From: AC-32 sp963813435
GTDB taxonomy: Bacteria > Actinomycetota > Thermoleophilia > Gaiellales > Gaiellaceae
Assembly (NCBI GenBank): GCA_963813435.1
Contig: CAWEYY010000003.1
Span: 186,001 to 250,000 of the forward strand
Length of the DNA stretch: 64,000 bases
Direction of reading: 5' to 3'
Under the pieces are notes generated by a model that made no database searches, had not been told where the DNA came from, and worked only from the letters and a program-made list of their open reading frames with translations. A program made the position numbers and the translations under genes. Shown in pieces: positions 32,920-40,620 of this stretch; within the stretch, counting starts at the first letter, position 1; the number at the start of each line of letters is the position of its first letter.

Positions 32920-34382
32920 AGCGGCCGTTCCCACCCGGCGAGTACGAGGTCGTGGTCGTCGGGAGCGGCCCGGGAGGGCTGCAGACGAGCTACTGGCTGC
33001 GGCATCTCGGGGTCGAGCACGCCCTCATCTCGCGCGACGACCGGCCGGCGGGGATGTTTCAGCGCTTTCCGATCTTCCAGCGGTTGATCACGTGGACGAA
33101 GCCCGACGCGCCGGTCGAGCGCACCTCACGCGAGTACGAGTGGTACGACCACAACAGCCTCATCGCCGATGAGGCGGAGCTGAAGGCGCTCGTGCCGGAG
33201 CTGATGGACCGCGCCTATGACCTCCCGTCGCGCGCCGAGATGGAGGCCGGGATCGGCGCGTTCGCGGACAAGGCAGCGCTGCAGGTTCGCTACGGCTGCA
33301 CCTGGGAGTCGACCCGCCACGAGGAGGACGGGATCACGCTCGTGACGAGCGACGGCGAGTACAGCGCGAAGGCGGTGGTGTTCGCAATCGGCGTGACGAA
33401 GCCGTGGCGGGCCGGCATTCCGGGGCTCGAGCACGCGGCGCACTACGTCGACACGGCGAGCCCGGAGGCGTACGCCGACCGCGAGGTCTTCGTCGTCGGC
33501 AAGCGCAACTCGGGCTTCGAGGTCGCTCAGGGCCTGCTTCCGTGGGCACGCAGTGTCGTCCTCGGCTCCCCGCGGCCGGTACAGATGGACGCTCTCGCCC
33601 TCTCGGCCCTCCGCGTCCGCTACCTGCACCCCTACGACGAGTACGCGCGCGGCGGGCCAGGCACGTACGTCCTGGACGTGACGATCGAGCGGATCGAGCG
33701 CGACGCGGACGGCTTCCGGATCGTCACTCACGGGACGACCTGGGACGGGACGCTCGAGTTCCGCGCCGACGACGTGATCGCGGCGACCGGCTTCGAGACG
33801 CCGCTGCTCGATCTGCCCGAGCTCGGGCTGGTGACGGTCAACGACGGCCGCATCCCCGCGCTCACTCGGTTCTGGGAGAGCGTCTCGCTGCCGGGCGTGT
33901 ACTTCGCGGGGAACGCGTCGTCGGGCGCCAAGGGGATCGGCAAGCGCGGGGCAGGCGCGAGCTCGACCTCCGTGAACGGCTTCCGCTACAACGCGCGCGT
34001 GCTCGCCGAACACATCGCCGCGCGGCTGTCCGGCTGGGAGCGCGCGCGCGAAGGCGTCGAGGACCCGGTCTCCTATCTCCTTCGCGAGCTCACGGCGGCG
34101 CCCGAGCTATGGGTGCAGAAGGGCTACCTCTGCCGCGTGCTCGCCGACGAGGGAGGCGGCTTCGTGGACGACGGAATCCTCCCGCTCGCGCACTTCCTCG
34201 ACGCGCTCGACCACGACGCCGTCGCAGCCAGCGTCGAGGTCGACGAGGCCGGCCGCATCATCCCCACGGTCTACCTGCGCCGCGGCGGCGAGATCACCGA
34301 GCGCCAGCTCGAGCCCCACCCGATGCACGGCTACGAGAGCGAGCCGTACCACCGCGAGGTCGCCGGGCTCCTCTCCTCCTAG
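32907..34382 (+). CDS. FAD-dependent pyridine nucleotide oxidoreductase (FMO/YpdA-like)
   Basis: 491 residues with two dinucleotide-binding folds: FAD site VVVVGSGPGGLQTSYWLR (about 12-29) and NAD(P)H site VFVVGKRNSGFEVAQ (about 194-208), plus the ATGFETP motif near 297 and GVYFAGNASSGAKGIGKRGAGA in parts towards the C-terminus. This layout fits flavin monooxygenase-like or YpdA-type disulfide reductases. The ~100-residue C-terminal extension (ELWVQKGYLCRVLADEGGGFVDD in parts) is of unknown role. The start is TTG 32907 inside the cNMP-domain gene, implying coupling. Its stop shares CTAG with the convergent gene. Confidence 0.78.
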   Translation: MAAVERPFPPGEYEVVVVGSGPGGLQTSYWLRHLGVEHALISRDDRPAGMFQRFPIFQRLITWTKPDAPVERTSREYEWYDHNSLIADEAELKALVPELMDRAYDLPSRAEMEAGIGAFADKAALQVRYGCTWESTRHEEDGITLVTSDGEYSAKAVVFAIGVTKPWRAGIPGLEHAAHYVDTASPEAYADREVFVVGKRNSGFEVAQGLLPWARSVVLGSPRPVQMDALALSALRVRYLHPYDEYARGGPGTYVLDVTIERIERDADGFRIVTHGTTWDGTLEFRADDVIAATGFETPLLDLPELGLVTVNDGRIPALTRFWESVSLPGVYFAGNASSGAKGIGKRGAGASSTSVNGFRYNARVLAEHIAARLSGWERAREGVEDPVSYLLRELTAAPELWVQKGYLCRVLADEGGGFVDDGILPLAHFLDALDHDAVAASVEVDEAGRIIPTVYLRRGGEITERQLEPHPMHGYESEPYHREVAGLLSS

Positions 34383-34867
34383 CCGCCGCCGACGTGTCGC
34401 CGGCGCGTGGTGCAGATGTTCGCGATCTTGCGGCCTCGCCCGAGCTCGACCTCGGCCAGGACCAGCTTCTGTCGGGGCAACTCGGGCAAGACCTCCACCG
34501 CAAAGGTCTCGCGGATGCGCGAGTACTCCTGCCCCTGGAGCACCGGGACAGGGCGCTCCGGCCGCTCGTCAAACCGCACCGTCACGTACACCGTGGTTCC
34601 TGCCGCGTGGCCGGATAGATCAACTGCGACGGTTCGAGAGACGACGATCTCTTCCCCGCGCGCATCGAGTGCGTATCCGGGCGAGATCGTCAATTCCCGG
34701 GTTCCCTGCGGGCTCGGACGCACCTCGAGGCCGCGGACGATTCCCCAACCGTGAAGGAAGCGGTTGTGGCGGCGCGCCTTCTCACGGTGGTAGAGCTGCT
34801 CCTGCTCGAGATCGTCGACACCGATGACCTGGCCGACGAAGTAGCGCGGGCGCTCGCTGGGGCTCAC
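34379..34867 (-). CDS. Contractile-injection-system-associated protein (162 aa)
   Basis: Begins RPRYFVGQVIGVDDLEQEQLYHREKARRHNRFLHGWGIVRGLEV (read in parts) with TISPGYALDARGEEIVVSR, a pattern I recognise from proteins encoded with extracellular contractile injection systems and phage-tail-like clusters, where it is of undefined structural or assembly role. The rest is beta-rich (TTVYVTVRFDERPERPVP, LPRQKLVLAEVELGRGRKI). The gene lies 36 bases downstream of the sheath gene on the same strand, which supports a two-gene unit. No tube, baseplate, spike or AAA ATPase gene accompanies it in this window. Confidence 0.6.
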   Translation of the reverse strand: MSPSERPRYFVGQVIGVDDLEQEQLYHREKARRHNRFLHGWGIVRGLEVRPSPQGTRELTISPGYALDARGEEIVVSRTVAVDLSGHAAGTTVYVTVRFDERPERPVPVLQGQEYSRIRETFAVEVLPELPRQKLVLAEVELGRGRKIANICTTRRRHVGGG

Positions 34868-34903
34868 GTCTTGATCGTTACGGACGCAGCGGACACCCGG
34901 CAG

Positions 34904-35959
34904 CTAGTCCCAGGTGTGACGGAGCCGGAAGATCACGAACTCCGAAGGTCGCAGCGGCGCGAAGCCGACTTCGATCACCACGATCCCGCGCTCGATGTCG
35001 CGCTGCGTCGTCGTGTCCGAGCCACAGCGCACGAAGTAGGCGTCGGCCGGGCTTTGGCCGGCGAAGCCGCCCGAGCGGAACGTGAGGTCGAGGAACGCCT
35101 CCACGAGCCCGCGGATCGTTCTCCACGTCGGCTCGTCGTTGGGCTCGAAGGCCGCCCAGCCGAGGCCGCGGTCGATGCTCTCCTCGAGGTAGAGCGCCAG
35201 ACGCCGGACGGGCACGTACTTCCAGTCCTCGCCGTGATCCCGCCCGCTGCCGACGGTGCGCGCACCCCACGGCACGATGCCGTGCCCGGGCAGCGCCCGC
35301 AGCGCGTTCACGCCGGAGCGCCGTAGCAGCGCCGCGCCGCGGGCGTCGATCGCCGAGCCGAGGCCGACGGCGCCCTGGAGGTGCGCGCCCGTGGCGAAGG
35401 CCCAGACGCCTCGCTCGACGTCCGTGCGCGCGAGCAGTCCCGCCACGGCCGCGGACGGGCCGAAGCGCATCGTCCCGGGCGGGCGAAGCGGATCGAGGAT
35501 CACCAGCCGAGGGAGGTGGACGGCGACGTGTCCCTGGTCGGTGGCGGCGATCGCCCCGACCGCGTTGAGCGTCGCCGATCTCGAGGCTGCGGCCTCGGCG
35601 ACGTAGAAGGCGCGCCGTGCGCGCGCATACGCGGCGGCAGCAGAGAGCGCGCCTGGAGCCGAAAGCCCGGGGAGACACAGGAGCCCGAGGTCGACCCCGT
35701 CGAGGGCCGAGAGCGCCCGCCTGATCGCGGCCGGGCCCTGCCCGCCGAGCCTGACCGCCCAGGCGCGGCGCCCACCGTTGTCGAAGAACTGCCTCACGCC
35801 GAGCCACAGCTCGTGTCCCGACGCCGGACCGCCGAACAGCTGCTCGTAGTCGACAAGGCTCGTGACCAGCTCGGCCAGGTCGACCGGCCCCTGAGTCGCG
35901 CGGCCAACCAGTCCCGCGGTGCTCGTCCCGACGCCGTCGATTTGTCGTGGCCGGCTCAT
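34904..35959 (-). CDS. Contractile tail sheath protein
   Basis: 351 residues. The C-terminal third is diagnostic of phage/eCIS tail sheath: YVPVRRLALYLEESIDRGLGWAAFEPNDEPTW in parts, FLDLTFRSGGFAGQSPADAYFVRCGSDTTTQRDIERG in parts and IVVIEVGFAPLRPSEFVIFRL in parts. These strands interlock sheath subunits around the tube. The N-terminus (GVGTSTAGLVGRATQGPV, then a VDYEQLFGG segment) is the other conserved sheath element. It is shorter than many sheaths, as in minimal eCIS-type proteins. ATG 35959 is 27 bases past the tRNA 3' end. The frame runs further upstream, but conserved sequence starts here. Confidence 0.85.
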   Translation of the reverse strand: MSRPRQIDGVGTSTAGLVGRATQGPVDLAELVTSLVDYEQLFGGPASGHELWLGVRQFFDNGGRRAWAVRLGGQGPAAIRRALSALDGVDLGLLCLPGLSAPGALSAAAAYARARRAFYVAEAAASRSATLNAVGAIAATDQGHVAVHLPRLVILDPLRPPGTMRFGPSAAVAGLLARTDVERGVWAFATGAHLQGAVGLGSAIDARGAALLRRSGVNALRALPGHGIVPWGARTVGSGRDHGEDWKYVPVRRLALYLEESIDRGLGWAAFEPNDEPTWRTIRGLVEAFLDLTFRSGGFAGQSPADAYFVRCGSDTTTQRDIERGIVVIEVGFAPLRPSEFVIFRLRHTWD

Positions 35960-35986
35960 GGGTGGGCTACTCCCCGCCTTTCCGAA

Positions 35987-36060
35987 TGGGCCCGCCTGGA
36001 TTCGAACCAGGGACCAACGGATTATGAGTCCGCTGCTCTGACCAGCTGAGCTACGGGCCC
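35987..36060 (-). tRNA. tRNA with anticodon CAT (Met, or Ile2 if lysidine-modified)
   Basis: 74 bases. A 7-bp acceptor stem (5' GGGCCCG with 3' CGGGCCC), discriminator A, D arm AGCTCAGCTGGTCAGAGC (partial), anticodon loop CTCATAA and T arm CCTGGTTCGAATCCAGG are all present. CCA is not encoded. The fully paired first base pair excludes initiator tRNA. Elongator Met is favoured, but a CAT anticodon is also used by tRNA-Ile(k2C), so the identity is not certain. Confidence 0.93.
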
Positions 36061-36176
36061 GCCGGGCAAGCGTAGCGCCCCGCCGATGACGGTTGGCCTC
36101 GACGCGGGCGCGCGAAACCCGCAAAATAGGCGCTGCCCGCGCTCCCGCGGCCGTCCACAAAGGAGGGTGGCGAACG

Positions 36177-36629
36177 GTGAAGGTCTTCCAGCACGAACGA
36201 GAGCTCAGGACCACAGGCGGCCTCTCCGTCCGCGACATCACCGACGAGGTGAGCGAGGCGGTACGGGAAAGCGGCGTCGTCGACGGCATCGCGTGCGTCT
36301 ACTCCCCGCACACCACGTGCTGCGTGCGGGTGAACGAGTTCGAGAACGGGTTCCTGGAGGACTTCGCCAACCTGCTCAAGCGGCTCGTGCCGAGCGAGAC
36401 GTACTACGCGCACGACGACTGGGACCGCCGCACCGAGAACATCTGCGAGGAGGACATGGACTTCGGCAACGGCCACTCGCACTGCATGGCGATGCTGCTC
36501 GGGACGGCCGGCGAGTCGGTTCCGGTGCGCGACGGCGAGCTGTGCCTCGGCACCTGGCAGCGCGTCCTCTTCCTCGAGCTCGACCGCGAGCGGGATCGCC
36601 GCTGGATCGTCCAGGTCGTCGGTACCTAG
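36177..36629 (+). CDS. YjbQ-family (UPF0047) secondary thiamine-phosphate synthase-like enzyme
   Basis: 150 residues of the YjbQ fold. Motifs: SGVVDGIACVYSPHTTCCVRVNE, HDDWDRRTENICEEDMDFGNGHSHCMAMLLG in parts (metal/ligand His residues), VRDGELCLGTWQRVLFLELDR in parts and the terminal strand WIVQVVGT. Members have weak thiamine-phosphate synthase activity; the physiological role is uncertain. GTG 36177 follows AAAGGAGGG by about 10 bases. A near copy of its last 26 bases occurs 40 bases beyond the stop. Confidence 0.88.
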   Translation: MKVFQHERELRTTGGLSVRDITDEVSEAVRESGVVDGIACVYSPHTTCCVRVNEFENGFLEDFANLLKRLVPSETYYAHDDWDRRTENICEEDMDFGNGHSHCMAMLLGTAGESVPVRDGELCLGTWQRVLFLELDRERDRRWIVQVVGT

Positions 36630-36695
36630 TCGCAAAGGAGCCGCGGCTGGATCAACCGGCCAGGTCCCCGGATCGTCAAGGTCGTCGGGACCTAG
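36604..36695 (+). repeat. Duplicated yjbQ 3' end (two 26-base copies)
   Basis: 36604-36629, encoding WIVQVVGT and the stop, recurs at 36670-36695 with 24 of 26 bases matching and would encode RIVKVVGT plus a stop. The second copy overlaps the 3' end of the opposite-strand DUF2017 gene. It looks like the remnant of a second yjbQ copy or a local tandem duplication. Confidence 0.7.
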
Positions 36696-37162
36696 CCGGT
36701 CGGAGACAGCGCCTCGACCAGCTGCTCCTGCAGCCAGGAGAGGTACGCGTACACGGCGAGACCGGACGACGCCGGGTCGTTCGGGTCGAGCCGGTCGAGC
36801 AACGAGTCCTCCTGGACGTCGAGGCGCGTGCCGAGCGCGAGGCGGAGATCGTTCAGCGCGCGGAGCCAGGAGTCGGCCTCGTTCGCAGTGAGGAGGTCGC
36901 TCCCGACGGTCTCGGTCAGCACGTCCAGCGCCTCACGACGTCCGTCGAGGAGCGCCCCGCCCATGAGCTCGCGGTAGGCCTGCTCATCCTGCTCGTCGTC
37001 GTACGCCGACGGAAAGAGCCGTCGCAGCGAGGGGTCGTCCGGTTCCGAGTCGAGACCGTCGCGGAGCTCGGAGGCCAGGCTGAGCAGGAGCGCCTGCTCC
37101 TCGCGCGGCAGCCTCAACCTGACCGCGCCGTCGCCCGCCGGCTCGATTCGCGGCGGCTCCAC
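36692..37162 (-). CDS. DUF2017 family protein
   Basis: 156-residue, mostly helical acidic protein (REEQALLLSLASELRDGLDS, LRRLFPSAYDDEQDEQAYRELMGGALLDGRREALDVL in parts, then EADSWLRALNDLRLALGTRL and AVYAYLSWLQEQLVEAL). This is the actinobacterial DUF2017 family, which regularly follows clpS and may relate to ClpS/ClpC-dependent proteolysis. The start GTG overlaps the clpS stop by one base (TAGTG), so the genes are coupled. Molecular function unknown. Confidence 0.85.
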   Translation of the reverse strand: MEPPRIEPAGDGAVRLRLPREEQALLLSLASELRDGLDSEPDDPSLRRLFPSAYDDEQDEQAYRELMGGALLDGRREALDVLTETVGSDLLTANEADSWLRALNDLRLALGTRLDVQEDSLLDRLDPNDPASSGLAVYAYLSWLQEQLVEALSPTG

Positions 37163-37461
37163 TAGTCCTGCCGCATCGTCGCCCAGAGGCCGTGTGCATG
37201 CAGGCGCGAGACGTCGTGCTCGGCCTTCTCGCGGGTGCCGCTCGAGACGACCGCCTTCCCCTCGTTGTGCACCTGGAGCATGAGCTGCGTCGCCTTCTCC
37301 TTGCTGTAGCCGAAGAGCTTCTGGAAGACGAGCGTGACGTAGGACATCAGGTTGATCGGGTCGTTCCAGACGATCACGATCCAGGGGCGGTCGAGCTCGA
37401 AGTCGTCAACGCTTCGCGGCTGCTCGACTTCGACCTCGGCGGGTGCGACTGTCGACGCCAT
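37162..37461 (-). CDS. clpS: ATP-dependent Clp protease adaptor ClpS
   Basis: 99 residues. N-degron adaptor delivering proteins with destabilising N-terminal residues to ClpAP/ClpCP. The conserved WIVIVWNDPINLMSYVTLVFQKLFG block (read in parts; Asn-Asp pocket), KEKATQLMLQVHNEGKAVV and the C-terminal HAHGLWATM are present. The flexible N-terminal extension (about 25 residues) is normal. CACAAT 6 bases before the ATG resembles the leaderless -10 pattern imperfectly. First gene of the clpS-DUF2017 unit. Confidence 0.95.
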   Translation of the reverse strand: MASTVAPAEVEVEQPRSVDDFELDRPWIVIVWNDPINLMSYVTLVFQKLFGYSKEKATQLMLQVHNEGKAVVSSGTREKAEHDVSRLHAHGLWATMRQD

Positions 37462-37518
37462 GGCCTGATTGTGGCGGACGAGCTAGGCGGCGGCTCGATC
37501 CGCCGCTACCGGACGCCT

Positions 37519-37547
37519 TGTGCCGCGATTGGCACAGATTCGGCACA
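37519..37547. promoter_or_regulatory. Candidate operator upstream of clpS
   Basis: TGTGCC (37519-37524), 6 bases, GGCACA (37531-37536) form an inverted repeat. A third GGCACA follows at 37542-37547, 11 bases after the second. The cluster lies 58-86 bases upstream of clpS on its template side, in a region with no gene. No regulator is known. Confidence 0.35.
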
Positions 37548-37632
37548 TTGTCGTGCGCTCGGCCCGGTACCCGTCCCAAACCCCCACCCACCCTGGGGCG
37601 CGCGTGAACATAAGAGAGCGCGCGAGCGCGAC

Positions 37633-38679
37633 TTACGCGGGGTTGAGCGCCTCGACCTCGCGGTTCACCGCGAGCTGCTCGAGCGCGGCGGCCTCGATCT
37701 GGCGGACTCGCTCCCGCGTGATGCCGAGCTGCCGCCCGATCGCTTCTAGCGAGACCGGCTCGCGGTCGCCGTTCAGGCCGTAGCGGAGCTTCAGCACCTC
37801 CTGCTCACGCTCGGGCAGCTGCGCAACGGCTCGGCGCAGCACGTCCTGCTCGAGGCTGACCGTGATCTCTTCCTCCGGCGGCGCCTGGTCGGAGGCGATC
37901 AGGTCGCGGAGCGCGCCTTCGCTCTCCGCGCCGATCGGCCGGTCCAGGCTCGTGACCGAGCGGGCGACTTCCCTGACCTCGCGCAGCTCCTTCGCTGACA
38001 GCCTCGCGCTGTCGGCGATCTCCGCATCGGTCGGCTCTCGCCCGAGCTTGGCGGCCAGCTCGCGCTCCGCGCGCCCGATCCGGCGCTCGCGCTCGGCGAT
38101 GTGCACCGGGATCCGGATCGTGTGCGACTTGTTCGCGATCCCCCGCTGCACCGCCTGGCGGATCCACCAGGTCGCGTACGTCGAGAACTTGAACCCACGC
38201 CGCCAGTCGAACTTCTCGACCGCGCGAATCAGACCGATGATCCCTTCCTGGATCAGGTCGAGCAGCGAGAGCCCCAGGCCCTGATAACGCTTGGCGATCG
38301 AGACGACGAGGCGAAGGTTGGAGTTGATCATCCGGTCCTTGGCGTCCTTGTCACCGCGCTCGATCAGCTTCGCGAGCTCGACCTCCTCCTCCTTGGTCAG
38401 GAGCGGCCAGCGCCCGGCCTCGTTGAGGAAGAGCTGGAGCGCGTCCGTGGTCGCGACCGCGAGCTTGCCGTTGACGTAGGTGTTCTCGTCGCTCGCGCGG
38501 GCGCAGTCGTCCGTGACCTCGATCCCCAGCTCGTCGAGCAGCTCGTAGATCCGGCTGACGTCGTCGTCGTCGAGCTCGTCGTGCTCGGCGACGAACTCCG
38601 TCACGCACGACAAGCAGAGGCAGCCGTCCTTCTCCTCCTTCGCGATCAGCGCCGCGACGTGCTCCTGAAGGTCGGTCAC
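37633..38679 (-). CDS. RNA polymerase sigma factor, primary (SigA/RpoD)-like
   Basis: 348 residues with regions 1.1 (helical, about 1-60), 1.2 (TDALQLFLNEAGRWPLLTKEEEVELAK in parts), 2 (INSNLRLVVSIAKRYQGLGLSLLDLIQEG in parts, FKFSTYATWWIRQAVQRGI), 3 (RIPVHIAERERRIGRAERELAAKLGREPTDAE in parts) and 4 with the -35 helix-turn-helix SLEAIGRQLGITRERVRQIE. This domain set marks a primary or close group 2 sigma. Region 1.1 contains an unusual CLCLSC cluster (about residues 19-24). GTG 38679 follows a GGAGACGAGG-type site. The first ATG/GTG farther upstream is not needed. Confidence 0.9.
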   Translation of the reverse strand: MTDLQEHVAALIAKEEKDGCLCLSCVTEFVAEHDELDDDDVSRIYELLDELGIEVTDDCARASDENTYVNGKLAVATTDALQLFLNEAGRWPLLTKEEEVELAKLIERGDKDAKDRMINSNLRLVVSIAKRYQGLGLSLLDLIQEGIIGLIRAVEKFDWRRGFKFSTYATWWIRQAVQRGIANKSHTIRIPVHIAERERRIGRAERELAAKLGREPTDAEIADSARLSAKELREVREVARSVTSLDRPIGAESEGALRDLIASDQAPPEEEITVSLEQDVLRRAVAQLPEREQEVLKLRYGLNGDREPVSLEAIGRQLGITRERVRQIEAAALEQLAVNREVEALNPA

Positions 38680-38717
38680 GCCCTCGTCTCCGGACGGCGC
38701 TCGTACATGAGCGAAGG

Positions 38718-39290
38718 TTAGATCAGGTTGCAGTAGTGCGCAGTGTTCGGCCAGGGGAAGAAACCCCTGCCGCTGCGGTGCGCACGCTCCGCCACCCACA
38801 TCTGCTCGAGCGGTGTCCAGCGGTCGGCCCAGCCGCGGCGTAGCAGGTCACGCGTCGCGTACGACCGCATGAAGCCGCGGTCCATCTGGAGGCCGCCCCA
38901 GTACGGGTCGCCCGGATCCCCCCAGCTTCCCTCGAAGCGGTGGATGCAGAGCCAGGCGTTGCGATGCGGAGGCCTGCCTGCGATCCCGCGGACCCGCGTC
39001 CAGCGGCCCCGCCAGAAGCGCAGCGCGCGCTCCGAGCTCAGCGGTGCGGCCGAACGCGAGAGCCGGAGGCCCAGGAGCGCCTCCCAGTGCCGCGTCGTCG
39101 AGCGGAGATTCGCCACGACCCTCGGGTTGACTCGCTTTGCGGGGACTGCCTTGATCGGCGGCGTTGCCTGCGGTGTTGCCCTCAACTTGGCCGTCGCCGC
39201 CCAGAGGCCCGAGGCCGTCGCGCCCAGGACGACCGCCGCCGCGGCGGCGGTTACGAGCGCGAGTATTCGTTTGACACGGTTGTTGTCCAC
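38718..39290 (-). CDS. Secreted Rpf/lysozyme-like (transglycosylase-like) cell-wall protein
   Basis: 190 residues. An N-terminal anchor or signal (RILALVTAAAAAVVLGATASGLW in part) precedes a basic linker and a C-terminal lysozyme-like domain of about 85 residues: NAWLCIHRFEGSWGDPGDPYWGGLQMDRGF in parts (Glu of HRFEGSW at the catalytic position, YWGGLQ as in resuscitation-promoting factors) and WTPLEQMWVAERAH, then NTAHYC. It probably cleaves peptidoglycan outside the cell. GTG 39290 follows AGGAGGT (complement of 39301-39307). The leader contains a strong hairpin. Confidence 0.8.
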   Translation of the reverse strand: MDNNRVKRILALVTAAAAAVVLGATASGLWAATAKLRATPQATPPIKAVPAKRVNPRVVANLRSTTRHWEALLGLRLSRSAAPLSSERALRFWRGRWTRVRGIAGRPPHRNAWLCIHRFEGSWGDPGDPYWGGLQMDRGFMRSYATRDLLRRGWADRWTPLEQMWVAERAHRSGRGFFPWPNTAHYCNLI

Positions 39291-39319
39291 GACTGGTGCT
39301 ACCTCCTGAGGGCTCTCGC

Positions 39320-39355
39320 GGAGCACGTCGCGAGACGGCGCGAATCACGTGCTCC
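39320..39355 (-). promoter_or_regulatory. Hairpin in the 5' leader of the Rpf-like gene
   Basis: On the minus strand GGAGCACGT (39355-39347) pairs with ACGTGCTCC (39328-39320), and an inner TCGCG/CGCGA-type stem extends it, ending 12 bases before the ribosome site. Rpf-like genes are sometimes controlled by c-di-AMP riboswitches, but I cannot match this leader to that consensus, so only a structured leader is claimed. Confidence 0.4.
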
Positions 39356-39474
39356 GGAACCCGGTTCGGACTGTCCTTCTGAGGGTGGTAAGACGCGGAG
39401 CCCCCCGCGGAGTTAGCAGACTTCGTGCGTTCATGCACGAGGTGCCGCGCAAACCCGCTTGGTAGCGTCGAAAC

Positions 39475-40620
39475 ATGCGCAGGCTCCTGATCCTCCTGAG
39501 CGCCGTTGTCGCCGTCGACACGATGTTCTTCACGGCGCTGGCGCCGCTCCTCCCCCACTTCACCGAGCGCTACGACCTCTCGAAGACCGGAGCCGGCATC
39601 CTCTTCGCGGTCTACGGGGCCGGCGTGCTCGCGGCGGCGATCCCGGGCGGACTCGCGGCGTCGCGGTTCGGGCCTAAGCAAGCCGTGCTCTCGGGGACTG
39701 CCGTGACCGTCGTTGCGACCCTCGGCTTCGCGTTCGCAAGCAACGACTGGATGCTCTCGGCGGCGCGGCTCGTCCAGGGGTTCGGGAGCGCGTTCTCCTG
39801 GGCGGGGGCGCTCGCCTGGCTCGTCGCGGTCGCGCCGCCCGGCAGGCGTGGAGCGCTGATCGGCACGGCGATGGGCGCCGCCGTGTTCGGGGCCCTGCTC
39901 GGCCCAGCGGTCGGCGCGCTCGCAACGGTCATCGGCGTGCGGCCGACGTTCGTCGGCGTCAGCCTGGCCGGGGTCGCGATCTTCGTCTGGGTCGCGGGAA
40001 CGCCCGGCGTTGCGGCTCAGCCACAAGCCCTAGGCGTCCTGCGCCGCGCGGACCGGCGCTTCCTGTTCGCGCTCTGGCTGATCGTCCTGCCGTCGATGCT
40101 CTTCGGCGTGCTCGACGTCCTCGCGCCGCTGACGCTGCACGCGAGCGGCTGGGGCGGCGTGGCGATCGGCGCGCTCTTCTTCGTGACCGCAGCGGCAGAG
40201 ACTGTCCTCAACCCGGTCCTCGGGCGGCTGACCGACCGCCACGGGAGGATTTTGCCGGTGCGGCTCGCGCTGCTCGGCTCGATCGTGGTCTCGCTCGCGC
40301 TCGCCTGGTCCGAGACTGCGGCGGTCGTCGCGCTGCTCGTCTTCGCGTCCGCGATGGCGTACGGCTCCTTCTACACGCCGGGGATGGCGCTCTTCTCCGA
40401 GAGCGCCGAGCGGCTCGGGATCGCGCAGGGGCTCGCGTTCGGCGCGATGAACGGCGCCTGGGCCGCAGGGGCCCTGGTCGCTCCGGCCGGGGGCGGCGTG
40501 CTCGCCGAGGCCGGCGGCGACGCCCTGCCCTACGTTCTCCTCGCGGGGATCTGTCTCGCGACTCTCGTGGTGGCCGGCCCGGTCTACGCCCAGTCGAGCT
40601 CTCGCCCGAGCAGCGCGTAG
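39475..40620 (+). CDS. MFS transporter
   Basis: 381 residues with about 12 membrane spans and the major facilitator loop pattern (GILFAVYGAGVLAAAIPGGLAASRFGPKQAVL in parts; the mirrored GRLTDRHGRILPVRLALLG in the second half). It is a compact multidrug- or sugar-efflux-like transporter; the substrate cannot be inferred. TAGCGT (39463-39468) is exactly 6 bases before the ATG (leaderless). Divergent from the Rpf-like gene. Its 3' end overlaps the convergent sulfotransferase gene by 37 bases. Confidence 0.88.
   Translation: MRRLLILLSAVVAVDTMFFTALAPLLPHFTERYDLSKTGAGILFAVYGAGVLAAAIPGGLAASRFGPKQAVLSGTAVTVVATLGFAFASNDWMLSAARLVQGFGSAFSWAGALAWLVAVAPPGRRGALIGTAMGAAVFGALLGPAVGALATVIGVRPTFVGVSLAGVAIFVWVAGTPGVAAQPQALGVLRRADRRFLFALWLIVLPSMLFGVLDVLAPLTLHASGWGGVAIGALFFVTAAAETVLNPVLGRLTDRHGRILPVRLALLGSIVVSLALAWSETAAVVALLVFASAMAYGSFYTPGMALFSESAERLGIAQGLAFGAMNGAWAAGALVAPAGGGVLAEAGGDALPYVLLAGICLATLVVAGPVYAQSSSRPSSA

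Noticed and set aside
37531..37547. GGCACA-N5-GGCACA considered as a sigma-54 promoter.
   Set aside because: The -12 TTGC element is missing and actinobacteria generally lack sigma-54.
39320..39420. c-di-AMP (ydaO-type) riboswitch before the Rpf-like gene.
   Set aside because: Hairpins are present, but the conserved riboswitch core sequences could not be aligned by eye.
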